From Didemnitutus sp047777955 (GTDB taxonomy: Bacteria; Verrucomicrobiota; Verrucomicrobiia; Opitutales; Opitutaceae): a stretch of DNA of 64,000 nt. The stretch lies in assembly GCF_047777955.1 (NCBI RefSeq), contig NZ_CP180537.1, positions 2,976,001 through 3,040,000 on the forward strand, written 5' to 3'. Shown here piece by piece: positions 40,088 through 50,931 of this stretch. The notes beneath the pieces were generated by a model. The model made no database searches and was not told the origin of the DNA. It saw only the letters and a list, made by a program, of their open reading frames with translations. Position 1 is the stretch's first letter. Every line of letters starts with the position of its first letter. Both the position numbers and the translations under genes were made by a program.

Positions 40088-41579
40088 TCGACGTGTCCGG
40101 CCCACGCCTCCGTCTCTCCGGCATCCGCAAGCGCTTCGGGGCGACCACTGCGCTCGACGGCGTCGATCTCGAGATCCGCGCCGGCGAGATTCACGCGCTG
40201 GTCGGCGAGAACGGCGCCGGCAAGAGCACGCTGATGAAGGTCCTGTCCGGCGTCCACGCGCCCGACGCCGGCACGATCGAGCTCGACGGCCGGCCCTACG
40301 CGCCGCGCCACCCGCTCGACGCGCGCCGCGCCGGCATCGCGATGGTGAACCAGGAACTCGCCCTCGCCCCGCACCTGAGCGTGGTGGAGAACCTCGTGCT
40401 CGGGGCCGAGCCGCACCGCGGCCCCTTCCTGCGCCACCGCGAATCGCGCCGCATCGCCGCCGAGGCGCTGGCGCAGCTCGGCCGGCCCGACATCCCCTCG
40501 ACGCGCCCGCCGGCCGCCTGAGCGTCGCCGAACAGCAGCTCATCGAAATCGGCCGCGCGCTCGCGCTCGGCTGCCGCGTGCTCGTGCTGGACGAGCCGAC
40601 CTCGAGCCTCACCCAGGCCGACGCGCAGAAACTCTTCACCCTGGTGCGCCGCCTGCGCGACCAGGGCCAGTCGGTGATCTACATTTCCCACTTCCTCGAG
40701 GAGGTGCAGGCGCTGTCCGAGCGCTACACCGTCCTGCGCGACGGCCGCTCCGTCGCCACCGGCGAGACCGCCGGGATCACGATGGATCGCATCGCCGAGC
40801 TCATGGTCGGCCGCCACGTCGACGAGCTCTACCGGCGCTCCCCGCGCCGCCCCGGCGCCCCCGTGCTCGAATGCGTGGCCGTCGCCGGTCCGCGTCGGCC
40901 CGGGCGGGCCTCGCTCGTGCTGCGCCGCAGCGAGGTGCTCGGCCTGGCGGGCGTCGTCGGCGCCGGGCGCAGCGAGCTGCTGCGCGCGATCTTCGCCCTC
41001 GAGCGGGTGCGGAGCGGCGAGGTCCGCGTCGGCGCCTTCGCCGGCCCGAGCTCGCCGCTGCACCGCTGGCGGCAGGGCCTGGGCTTCCTGTGCGAGGACC
41101 GCAAGAACGAGGGCCTCGCCCTCGACCGCAGCCTGGAGGAGAACCTGACGCTGCCGCGCCTCGGGCGCTTCCTCCGGCCGGCCGCCCTCGCCGCCGAGAC
41201 GCGCGACTGGATTGCCCGCCTCGGCGTGCGCTGCGCCGGGCCGCACCAGCCGGCGCGCCAGCTCTCCGGCGGCAACCAGCAGAAGATCGCGCTCGGCCGC
41301 CTCCTGCGCAACGGCGCCGACGTGCTCCTGCTCGACGAGCCGACCCGCGGCGTCGACATCGGCGCGAAGCAGCAGATCTACCGGCTGATCGACGAGCTCG
41401 CCGGCCAGGGCCGCGCGGTGCTCATGGTCAGCAGCTACCTGCCCGAGCTGCTCGGCACCTGCGATCGCATCGCCGTCATGTGCCGCGGCGAACTCAGCCC
41501 GGCGCGACCGGCCGGCGAGTGGACCGAGCACCGCATCATGCTCGCCGCCACCGGCACCGCCCTTCCCGAACATGCCTGA
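40084..41579 (+). CDS. Sugar ABC transporter ATP-binding protein, RbsA type (frame broken at 40494-40497)
   Basis: Double-ATPase subunit of a ribose-type importer, about 498 residues when mended. The start is TTG at 40084 overlapping the previous stop, or GTG at 40093. Domain 1 has Walker A 'GENGAGKST' and Q-loop 'VNQELAL'. The frame then breaks at CCCC (40494-40497); one more C gives 'PLDAPAGRLSVAEQQLIEIGRAL' leading into Walker B 'LVLDEPTSSL'. Domain 2 has a degenerate Walker A 'GVVGAGRSEL', signature 'LSGGNQQKI' and 'LLLDEPTRGVDIGAK', the usual RbsA pattern. It overlaps the permease gene by 8 bases. Confidence 0.88.
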
Positions 41580-42540
41580 CGCCTCCGCCGCCCCCAGCCT
41601 CGCCCGCCGCAGCCTCCTGAGCTTCGGCCCGTTCCTCGGCCTGCTCGCCGTCGGCGCGCTGTTCACCGCCCTGCGCGGGTCGACGTTCGCGACGTGGGAC
41701 AACTTCGCCATCATCTTCCAGCAGACCGCCGTCATCGGCATCGCCGCCCTGGGCATGACGCTCGTGATCGTTTCCGGCGGCATCGACCTGTCGGTCGGCT
41801 CGATCATCGCGCTCGGCACGGTGGTGATCGCGCGGCTGCTCAACGCCGGCTGGGGCCCGCTCGCCGCCGCGCTCGGCGGCGTGGCCGCGGCGACGGCGTG
41901 CGGCGCGCTTTCCGGCGTGTTGATCACCCGGCTGCGCCTGCTGCCGTTCGTCGTGACCCTCGGCCTGATGGGCGCGCTCCGCGGCGCGGCCAAGGGCCTC
42001 GCCAACGAGCAGCCGATTTACCCGGACGAGACGTGGCTGAACAAGCTCATGCTGCTCGGCGGCCGCGGCACGCTGCCCGGCGGCGTGTGGCTGATGCTCG
42101 GCTTCGCCGCGCTTGTGGCCCTGGCGCTGCGCTACACACGCTTCGGGCGCCACGTGTTCGCCGTCGGCTCGAACGAACTCACCGCGCGCCTGTGTGGCGT
42201 GCCCGTCGAGCGCGTGAAGGTGCTGGTCTACGCCCTCGGCGGCCTCTTCGCGGGCCTCGGCGCCGTGCTTCAGTTCGCCTACCTCACCGGCGGCGATCCC
42301 ACGACGGCGGTCGGGCTCGAATTGAACATCATCGCGGCGGTCGTCATCGGCGGCGCGAGCCTGTCCGGCGGCCAGGGCACGATCGTCGGCACCTTGATCG
42401 GCGCGCTGATCATGAGCGTCGTGGCCAACGGCTGCACCAAGCTCGGCCTGTCCAACTGGGTGCAGGAGATCGTGACCGGCGGCATCATCATCGTCGCCGT
42501 GCTGCTGGACTACTGGCGGCGCCGGACGAGCGAGGAATGA
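41572..42540 (+). CDS. Sugar ABC transporter permease, RbsC type
   Basis: 322-residue inner-membrane permease of the branched-chain/ribose family, with eight to ten hydrophobic segments. 'GIAALGMTLVIVSGGIDLSVGSIIALGTV' is the family signature. 'GRHVFAVGSNELTARLCGVPVERVK' is the cytoplasmic EAA-like loop that contacts the ATPase. 'GGASLSGGQGTIVGTLIGALIM' is also conserved. It overlaps the ATPase gene by 8 bases (ATGCCTGA), completing a binding protein-ATPase-permease operon. A weak GC hairpin (42550-42567) followed by TTTCGCTTTC may end the operon. Confidence 0.93.
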   Translation: MPDASAAPSLARRSLLSFGPFLGLLAVGALFTALRGSTFATWDNFAIIFQQTAVIGIAALGMTLVIVSGGIDLSVGSIIALGTVVIARLLNAGWGPLAAALGGVAAATACGALSGVLITRLRLLPFVVTLGLMGALRGAAKGLANEQPIYPDETWLNKLMLLGGRGTLPGGVWLMLGFAALVALALRYTRFGRHVFAVGSNELTARLCGVPVERVKVLVYALGGLFAGLGAVLQFAYLTGGDPTTAVGLELNIIAAVVIGGASLSGGQGTIVGTLIGALIMSVVANGCTKLGLSNWVQEIVTGGIIIVAVLLDYWRRRTSEE

Positions 42541-42613
42541 GCCACGGCGCGGGGCGTTCCGGCCCCGGCCTTTCGCTTTCGGCGCGTGCTCTGCCCGTCG
42601 GCCGCGCGACGGC

Positions 42614-43981
42614 TTACTCGGCGGGCTTGCCGATGCCGGACGCCTTGAAGCCGATCTTCCGGAGGGCGGCGAGATCGAGGATGTTGCGGCCGTCGAAGAG
42701 GAAAGCGGGCTTGGGCATGCCGGCGTAGATCCGGGCGTAGTCGAGCTTCTTGAACTCGTCCCACTCCGTGACGATGGCGATGGCGTGCGCGCCGGCGCAG
42801 GCCGCGTAGGCGTCCTGGGCGACGGTGAGCCGGGAGTTGGTATGGCCCTTGCCCAGGGTGTCGGCGAGGATCTCGTCGGCGGGGACCTTGGGGTCGTAGA
42901 CGCAAACGCTGGCGTGCTCGGCGAGCAGGTCGCGGCAGACGTTGATGGCGGCGGTCTCGCGGGTGTCGTTGGTGTCCTTCTTGAAGGCGAAACCGAGGAT
43001 GGCGATTTTCTTGTCCGCGACGGTGTTGAAGAGCTCCTTCACGATGCGGGCGGCAAAACGCTTCTTCTGCCAGTCGTTGATGCCCACCACGCTGCCCCAG
43101 TAGGCCGCGACCTCGGGGAGGCCGAAGGACTCGCAGAGGTAGGTCAGGTTGAGGATGTCCTTCTGGAAGCACGAGCCGCCGAAGCCGACGGAGGCCTTGA
43201 GGAATTTCGGGCCGATGCGGCTGTCCTTGCCGATGGCGTTGGCGACCTCGTCGACGTCGGCGCCGGTGGCCTCGCAGAGGGCGGAGATCGAGTTGATCGA
43301 GGAGATGCGCTGCGCGAGGAAGGCGTTGGCCACGAGCTTCGAGAGTTCGGAGGACCAGAGGTTGGTCGTGATGATGCGCTCGCGCGGCACCCAGCGCGCG
43401 TAGACGCCGGCGAGCGCCGCGACGGCCTGGTCGCCCTCGGGCGTGCGCTCGCCGCCGATCAGCACGCGGTCCGGCGCCAGGAGGTCCTGCACCGCCGTGC
43501 CCTCGGCGAGAAATTCGGGGTTGGAGAGCACCTGCGCCTTCAGCCCGGTGCCGTTCGAGGCGAGGATGGAGCGGATCGTGTCCGCGGTTTTCACCGGGAT
43601 CGTGGACTTCTCGACGATGATCTTCGTGCCGGTGGCGTGCTGCGCGATGGTGCGAGCGACGGACTCGATGTAGCGGAGGTCGGCGGCGCGGCCGGCGCCG
43701 ACGCCGTAGGTCTTGGTCGGCGTGTTGACGGCCACGAAGATGATGTCCGCCGACTTGATGTTGCCAGCGACGTCGGTCGTGAAATGGAGATTCCGCCCGC
43801 GCGCCTGCCGCACGACGTCATCGAGGCCCGGCTCATAGATCGGAAGCTGGTCGCTGTTCCAGGCCGCAATGCGAGCCGCGTTCATGTCGACGACGGCGAC
43901 TTGGATATCAGGGCACTTGAGCGCGATCATGGCCATGGTAGGCCCACCTACGTAACCGGCACCGATGCAGCAGATTTTCAT
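42614..43981 (-). CDS. UDP-glucose 6-dehydrogenase (eukaryote-like)
   Basis: 455-residue NAD-dependent enzyme oxidising UDP-glucose to UDP-glucuronate for capsule, LPS or exopolysaccharide. The N-terminal Rossmann motif is 'CCIGAGYVGGPT'. The catalytic Cys is Cys271 in 'GFGGSCFQKDI'. 'VEKSTIPVKTA', 'NPEFLAEGTAV' and 'AILGFAFKKDTNDTRE' complete the family set. The stretches 'CCIGAGYVGGPT', 'AAWNSDQLPIYEPGL', 'SCFQKDILNLTYLCE' and 'LFNTVADKKIAILGFAFKKDT' are closer to what I know of animal and plant UGDH than to E. coli Ugd. It follows the ftsH terminator and is therefore probably transcribed on its own. Confidence 0.92.
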   Translation of the reverse strand: MKICCIGAGYVGGPTMAMIALKCPDIQVAVVDMNAARIAAWNSDQLPIYEPGLDDVVRQARGRNLHFTTDVAGNIKSADIIFVAVNTPTKTYGVGAGRAADLRYIESVARTIAQHATGTKIIVEKSTIPVKTADTIRSILASNGTGLKAQVLSNPEFLAEGTAVQDLLAPDRVLIGGERTPEGDQAVAALAGVYARWVPRERIITTNLWSSELSKLVANAFLAQRISSINSISALCEATGADVDEVANAIGKDSRIGPKFLKASVGFGGSCFQKDILNLTYLCESFGLPEVAAYWGSVVGINDWQKKRFAARIVKELFNTVADKKIAILGFAFKKDTNDTRETAAINVCRDLLAEHASVCVYDPKVPADEILADTLGKGHTNSRLTVAQDAYAACAGAHAIAIVTEWDEFKKLDYARIYAGMPKPAFLFDGRNILDLAALRKIGFKASGIGKPAE

Positions 43982-44061
43982 AAAGAGGAAACGGCAGGTT
44001 GGCGGCGGCGCGAAACGAATCCAAGGACGATTTTCCGCCGTGCGCCTGTCGTCCGGCCAAT

Positions 44062-44086
44062 AAAAAGCCGGGCCCTGCGGCCCGGC
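44062..44086 (-). terminator. Intrinsic terminator after ftsH
   Basis: On the minus strand, GCCGGGCC (44086-44079) pairs with GGCCCGGC (44074-44067) around a 4-base loop, followed by TTTTT (44066-44062). It lies 29 bases after the ftsH stop and before ugd. Confidence 0.85.
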
Positions 44087-44114
44087 GGAAGATCGACGGA
44101 GAGTTGCGCCCGGC

Positions 44115-46117
<2,003 letters not shown>

Positions 46118-46210
46118 TCGGGTTTTGGGACTGGGGCGTCAACGTGAAGGTTCCCCTCGGATAAGTCAAACGAAGGCCCGGAGGAAAATCGTCCCGAAAT
46201 CGGAACAAAT

Positions 46211-47281
46211 TCACGTCCGCTTGAGAGAGAGTTTTCCCGCGCGCACGACGGCGAACGCCTTCGCCCCGAGGCTGAAACGCGTGTCGCGTCCGCGCTCGAT
46301 CGCGGCGAGCAGCTGCTCGAAGCCCTGCCGGGAGAGATCGGTCGTCGGCCGCGCCGCCAGCAGCCAGCGATGCAAGGCCCGGCGCCAGACCGCCCGCGGC
46401 TTGCCGGTGAGGCGCGCCAGGTCGAGCGTGCGCCCGCGCAGCGGCGCCAGCTGATCGAGCCAGGCCTCGAGCGCGGCATCGTCCTCCTCGAGGCGTTCGC
46501 GGGCAAGCGCCGCACCGGCGAGGACGTCGCGGCCGGCGGCCCGCGCCCACGCCGGCACGACAGCGCGACGGACGCGGTTGCGCAAGTAAGCGTCGCCGGC
46601 GTTCGTCGCGTCCTCGCACCAGTGGGCGCCGCTGGCCCGCAGGGCGGCCACGAGGTCGGCCTTCTTGAGCGTGAGGAGCGGCCGGAGGTGCACGCGTCCA
46701 TCGGCCTGCGGCTGCACGGGGCGCGGGGCGGCGAGACCGCCGGTGCCGCTGCCGCGGGCAAGGCGCATGAGCAGCGTTTCCGCAATGTCGTCCTGCTGGT
46801 GGCCGAGCCAGAGCAGCCGGAGGCGCCGGCGCTTCATCTCGCGCGCGAAAAACTCATGCCGCGCAGCGCGGGCCTCGGCCTCGCTGGCGTCGGCGCGCGC
46901 GGCGGTCCAGCGCGCGCTGACGAACTTCACGCCGAGCGCAGCGCAAACCTTGCGGCAGAACCGTTCGTCGGCGTCGGCGGCGCGGCCGCGCAGGCAGTGG
47001 TTGAAGTGCAACGCAACGAAGTCCCGGCCCCAGCGTCCCTCGGCTTCCGCCCAGAAGATCAGCAGCAGCGCCAGCGAGTCGGCGCCGCCGGAGAAGGCCA
47101 GCGCCCAGCGCGGTGCCTCGGCGCGCGGGCGGCGGCGTTTTTCGCGCTCCCAGTCGGCCAGCGCGTGCTGCATCGCGGCCGGATGCAGCGCGCCGTGCGA
47201 GATGCGGCGGACGAAGGCCGTGGCGACGGCGGGCCAGCCGGGAGGCCGACGATGGCGCGGACGGCGTTGTCGCTTCGTCAT
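46211..47281 (-). CDS. tilS: tRNA(Ile)-lysidine synthase TilS
   Basis: 356-residue ATP pyrophosphatase that converts C34 of the CAU-anticodon tRNA-Ile to lysidine, allowing AUA decoding. The PP-loop is 'AFSGGADSLALL' (residues ~65-76), a GAD variant of SGGxDS. 'VALHFNHCLRG' and 'WLGHQQDDIAETLLMRLARGSG' are the family's substrate motifs. 'RPLLTLKKADL' and 'EDATNAGDAYLRNRVR' follow. The C-terminal part is short. The N-terminus before residue ~37 is basic and may be overlong, with Met37 as an alternative start. It lies between serS and ftsH on the same strand. Confidence 0.92.
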   Translation of the reverse strand: MTKRQRRPRHRRPPGWPAVATAFVRRISHGALHPAAMQHALADWEREKRRRPRAEAPRWALAFSGGADSLALLLIFWAEAEGRWGRDFVALHFNHCLRGRAADADERFCRKVCAALGVKFVSARWTAARADASEAEARAARHEFFAREMKRRRLRLLWLGHQQDDIAETLLMRLARGSGTGGLAAPRPVQPQADGRVHLRPLLTLKKADLVAALRASGAHWCEDATNAGDAYLRNRVRRAVVPAWARAAGRDVLAGAALARERLEEDDAALEAWLDQLAPLRGRTLDLARLTGKPRAVWRRALHRWLLAARPTTDLSRQGFEQLLAAIERGRDTRFSLGAKAFAVVRAGKLSLKRT

Positions 47282-47352
47282 GCAGGAGTCGGCTTGCAGG
47301 CGATTCGGAGCACGTTGAGTCGCATGCCATCGGGCTCCTGCAAGCGGTCAGC

Positions 47353-48624
47353 TCACTTGAAGCTGAGGAACTCCTTGCCGAAATACGGCACGAGCGCCGC
47401 CGGGATCTTCACACGGCCGTCCGGCTGGAGATTGTTCTCCAGCAGCGCGGCGAGCACGCGGGGCACGGCGAGGCCGGAGCCGTTGAGCGTGTGCACGAGC
47501 TCGGGCTTGCCGGTCTCCTGGTTGCGGAAGCGGATCTGGGCGCGGCGCGCCTGGAAGGCCTCGAAGTTCGAGCAGCTGGACACCTCGAGCCAGCGCTTCT
47601 GGCCGGCGGCCCAGACCTCGAGGTCGTATTTCTTCGACTGGGAGAAGCCGAGGTCGCCGCCGCACATCAGCAGCACGCGGTAAGGCAGCTCGAGCTTGCG
47701 GAGCAGGCGCTCGGCGTCGTCGCGCAGCGCGTCGAGCTCGGCATAGCTCTGCGACGGGTGGACCCACTTGAGCAGCTCGACCTTGTCGAACTGGTGCAGG
47801 CGGTTCAGGCCGCGGACGTCCTTGCCGTAGCTGCCCGCCTCGCGGCGGAAGCACGGCGTGTAGGCGCAGCGCTTGATCGGCAGCGCGGTCTCGTCGACGA
47901 TCTCGTCGCGGAAGAAGTTCGTCAGCGGCACCTCGGCGGTCGGCACGGCGAAGAGCCGGTCGGGCGTCGTCTCATACATCTGGCCCTCCTTGTCCGGCAG
48001 CTGGCCGGTGGCGGTGGCGCTGGCGGCGTTGACGAAGATCGGCGGCGCGACCTCGGTGTAGCCGGCCTTCACGTCCTCATCCAAGAAAAACTGGAGCAGC
48101 GCACGCACGATCTTCGCGCCGTCGCCGACGTAGAACGGGAAACCCGCGCCCGTGACCTTGGCGCCGCGGCCGAAGTCGAGCAGGCTCTCGAAGCCCTTGA
48201 TCTCCCAGTGGGGCTGGGCGTGCGGGGAGACGGCGTTCACGTCGCCGTGGGTGGCGAAGACGACGTTCTGCTCGGGCGTCTTGCCCTCGGGCACGGAGGC
48301 GTGCGGGATGTTCGGGAGCGTCAGCATCGCGTCGCGCCACTTTTCCTCCACCGTCTTGAGGCCTTCCTCGCGCGCCTTCACCTCGGCGGAGACGGCCTTC
48401 ATCTCCTGCACCTTCGCGAGGAACTCCGGCGAGCCCTTCTTCAGCGCGGCCATCTCGTTGTTGGCCGCCTTCTGCTTGGCGCGGAGCTGCTCGACCTCGC
48501 CGAGCTGCGAACGCCACGCGTGATCGAGCGCCAGCACCGCGTCGAGATCGACGTCGAGGTGCTTCTTGGCGATGGCGGCGCGGACGACTTCGGGCGTTTC
48601 GCGGAGGACTTTGGGATCGAGCAT
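47353..48624 (-). CDS. serS: Seryl-tRNA synthetase
   Basis: 423-residue class II synthetase charging tRNA-Ser (and tRNA-Sec). The ATG at 48624 gives the standard start 'MLDPKVLRETPEVVRAAIAKKH'; the open frame runs further upstream without similarity. The N-terminal antiparallel coiled-coil arm spans ~30-100. Motif 2 is in 'CFRREAGSYGKDVRGLNRLHQFDKVELL', and motif 3 is in 'HTLNGSGLAVPRVLAALLENN'. 'EVSSCSNFEAFQARRAQIRFR' is the serine-specific segment. Length is typical. It precedes tilS by about 70 bases. The 136-base gap upstream (48625-48760) shows no gene. Confidence 0.96.
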   Translation of the reverse strand: MLDPKVLRETPEVVRAAIAKKHLDVDLDAVLALDHAWRSQLGEVEQLRAKQKAANNEMAALKKGSPEFLAKVQEMKAVSAEVKAREEGLKTVEEKWRDAMLTLPNIPHASVPEGKTPEQNVVFATHGDVNAVSPHAQPHWEIKGFESLLDFGRGAKVTGAGFPFYVGDGAKIVRALLQFFLDEDVKAGYTEVAPPIFVNAASATATGQLPDKEGQMYETTPDRLFAVPTAEVPLTNFFRDEIVDETALPIKRCAYTPCFRREAGSYGKDVRGLNRLHQFDKVELLKWVHPSQSYAELDALRDDAERLLRKLELPYRVLLMCGGDLGFSQSKKYDLEVWAAGQKRWLEVSSCSNFEAFQARRAQIRFRNQETGKPELVHTLNGSGLAVPRVLAALLENNLQPDGRVKIPAALVPYFGKEFLSFK

Positions 48625-48760
48625 AGGAAGGCCGATTAACCCGGGAACGGCTTCCCCCAGCAAGGCGATTTTGGGAGCTCTGCGGGGAGCATTGTCTCCG
48701 AAAAAGGTGGCCCGCAACCTCCGGGCGCGGGGGTGTCAACCCGTCCGCACTGAGGCCGGG

Positions 48761-49806
48761 CTACCGCGCGCCGCGCCCGGCCGCCAATCGATCCACCTGC
48801 GCACAAACCTCCTCGACCGTGATCAAGTCCATCGCCCGCGCGTCGTGCACCCGCAGGTGCCAGCCCGGTTCGCTCGCGCCGAGGAACTGCCGCGCGGCCT
48901 CCGCGTAGCGGTCGACGCAGTAGCGCGGCTCCGGCCACGGGCCGGTCAGCGCCGAGCGGGCCACGGCGTAGAGCCCGACGACCGGCGTGCCGACCGCGGC
49001 GGCGAGGTGCACCGGGCCGGTGTCGGGGGCGAGCAAGCCCTCGGCCCCGGCGAGCACCGCGGCGAGCGTGCGCACGGAGGTGCGGCCGGCGAGGTTGAGC
49101 GCCGGCGTGGCCAGCTGCGCGGCGACCGCATCGGTCAAAGCCTTCTCGGCCGGGCTTCCGCCGCCGGTCAGGACGATGCGCCAGCCGGTCGCGCGTGCGA
49201 CGTGGTCCGCGACGGCCGCGTAGCGCTCGGCGCGCCAGTTGCGCTCCGGCTTGCTCGCGGCCGGGTTGACCACGAAATATCTCCCTCGCCCGCCAGCGCG
49301 CGCGCGGCGGCGACGTCGGTCGTGCCCAGCGGCAGGGCGAGGCGGCGCACGTAATTTTCCGGCGCGACGCCGAGCGCGCCAGCGAAGGCGAGGAAACCTT
49401 CGGCGAGGTGCTCGTCGCGATACGGGATGCGCTCGCCGACGAACAGGCCGTGCAGGTCGCGGCCGCGGCGGGCGTCGAAACCGATCTTGCGCGCCGCCGG
49501 CACGCAGGCGTGCACGAGGTTGGCGCGGAAGCTGGCCTGCGCCGCGAGCAGCACGTCGAAGTCGCGCCCGCGCAGCGTCCGGCGCAGCGCGAGGTAATCG
49601 CCGAGCTTCATCGGGCGCGGCACGGCGATGAACTCCACGCCCTCGAGGCCGAGGAGCAGCTCGCGCGTCATGCCGCTCGTGATCCAGGTGAGCTGCGCGG
49701 CGGGGAAGTTCCGCCGCAGCGTTTGCACCAGCGCGGTGGCGAGCACGACATCGCCGAGCGCCGAGAGGCGCACGAGACAGAGGCGGCGCGGGGCGGCGGT
49801 TTGCAC
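48761..49806 (-). CDS. Glycosyltransferase family 9 (heptosyltransferase-like; frame broken near 49283)
   Basis: ADP-heptose:LPS heptosyltransferase-like protein, about 348 residues when mended. The GTG start at 49806 abuts the stop of the upstream GT9 gene. The N-domain has 'CLVRLSALGDVVLATALVQTLRR', the GT9 signature. After 'ALAGEG' the frame breaks at GGG (CCC at 49283-49285 on the plus strand). One more G restores 'GRYFVVNPAASKPERNW', then 'VLTGGGSPAEKAL', 'NLAGRTSVRTLAAVL' and 'LLAPDTGPVHLAAAVGTPVVGLYA', the nucleotide-sugar site. Expected role is transfer of a heptose or related sugar to the LPS inner core at the cytosolic membrane face. Confidence 0.86.
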
Positions 49807-50796
49807 TCAGCGCGTCCGGGCGGACGGAAACGGCGCGCGCGCGTGGTCGTCTTCCGATTCCAGGCGACGCTTGAGGCGCGCGAAGACGTCGCGGGCGGCG
49901 AGCAGGCGCAGGTCGCCGACCGGCGCCTGGATGTAGAAATTCGTCGGGCTCGTCAGCGGATACGGCCCGGACAGGCGCGGGTCGGTCGGGCCGAAGATGC
50001 CGAGGGTCTTCACGCCGAGCGCGGCGGCGAGCTGGAGCGGGCCGGTGTCGTTCGAGATCACCCAGTCGGCGTGGGTGATGAGGGCGGCGAGCGAGGCGAG
50101 GCTGGTGTTGCCGGTGAGGTTGACGAAGGCGCCGTCGGGGAACGCCTCCTTGCACGGCAGGTAGTGCGAGCCCGCCCAGACGACCTTGCGGCCCGCCTCG
50201 CGCACGAGCAGCGACGAGAGCTGGGCGAATTCCGGCCAGCGCTTGTCCTCGCGGCGGCTCTCGGGGAACATGAGCACGGGGCGCCGGCCGTTGCGTTTCT
50301 CCATGAAGGAGAAGTTGAGCTTGCCGAAATCGCGGAAGTGCAGCGGACCGTGCAGCTCGGGCTTGGCCTCCACGGCGACGAGGAACTGCAGCAGCGTCTC
50401 GAGCGGGTGATGCGGGCCGGGCGTGGGCGCGGCGATTTTCTCGCCGTAGAAGAAGGTCGCGCCCTCGCGCGCGTCGGCGCGGCCGAGCTTCCGCTTCGCG
50501 TGCGTCCATTTCACCATCAGGCCGGAGCGCAGCAGGCCCTGGAAATCCATCACGACGTCGAACTGCCGCGCGCGCACCTCGCGCATGAGCTGGAAGAACC
50601 CGCGCACGCCGCCGAGCCGCCGGAAGACGAAGATCTGGTCCACCACGCTGCTCGAGCGCACGAGCGGCGCGAACACGTCGCGCACGATCCACGACACGCG
50701 CCAATCCGGCTGCTGGGCCTTCAGCGACGCCGTGACCTGCAGGCCGTGCACGATGTCGGCGAGCGAGGCGGGTTGGATGATGAGCAGTTCGCGCAT
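49807..50796 (-). CDS. Glycosyltransferase family 9 (heptosyltransferase-like)
   Basis: 329-residue heptosyltransferase-like protein. N-terminal 'LLIIQPASLADIVHGLQVTASL' replaces the usual 'R.saiGDvi' start, with Leu-Ala-Asp at the conserved Gly-Asp site. Acceptor-side 'VMDFQGLLRSGLM' and donor-side 'LTGNTSLASLAALITHADWVISNDTGPLQLAAALGVKTLGIFGPTDP' are typical of GT9. Probable role is LPS core extension. Its TGA stop is directly followed by the GTG of the next GT9 gene, implying cotranslation. A nearby third GT9 domain is fused to an acyltransferase on the opposite strand (divergent, 135 bases away). Confidence 0.9.
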   Translation of the reverse strand: MRELLIIQPASLADIVHGLQVTASLKAQQPDWRVSWIVRDVFAPLVRSSSVVDQIFVFRRLGGVRGFFQLMREVRARQFDVVMDFQGLLRSGLMVKWTHAKRKLGRADAREGATFFYGEKIAAPTPGPHHPLETLLQFLVAVEAKPELHGPLHFRDFGKLNFSFMEKRNGRRPVLMFPESRREDKRWPEFAQLSSLLVREAGRKVVWAGSHYLPCKEAFPDGAFVNLTGNTSLASLAALITHADWVISNDTGPLQLAAALGVKTLGIFGPTDPRLSGPYPLTSPTNFYIQAPVGDLRLLAARDVFARLKRRLESEDDHARAPFPSARTR

Positions 50797-50931
50797 GGGA
50801 CGGCGGTGGAGAAATTCCTTTCAACCACCAGCGAGTTAGGTTTCATCCGACTTCGCCGAAGGCAAATTCAATCACCTTGAGCAGGAAAAATTTGAGGCAA
50901 TTTAGCGCGTCCGTCCCCCGCCCCGCCCGCC

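Noticed and set aside
39883..40521. Programmed ribosomal frameshifting in the sugar transporter genes
   Set aside because: No slippery heptamer with downstream pseudoknot. The same C-run defect recurs in unrelated genes, so sequence error explains it better.
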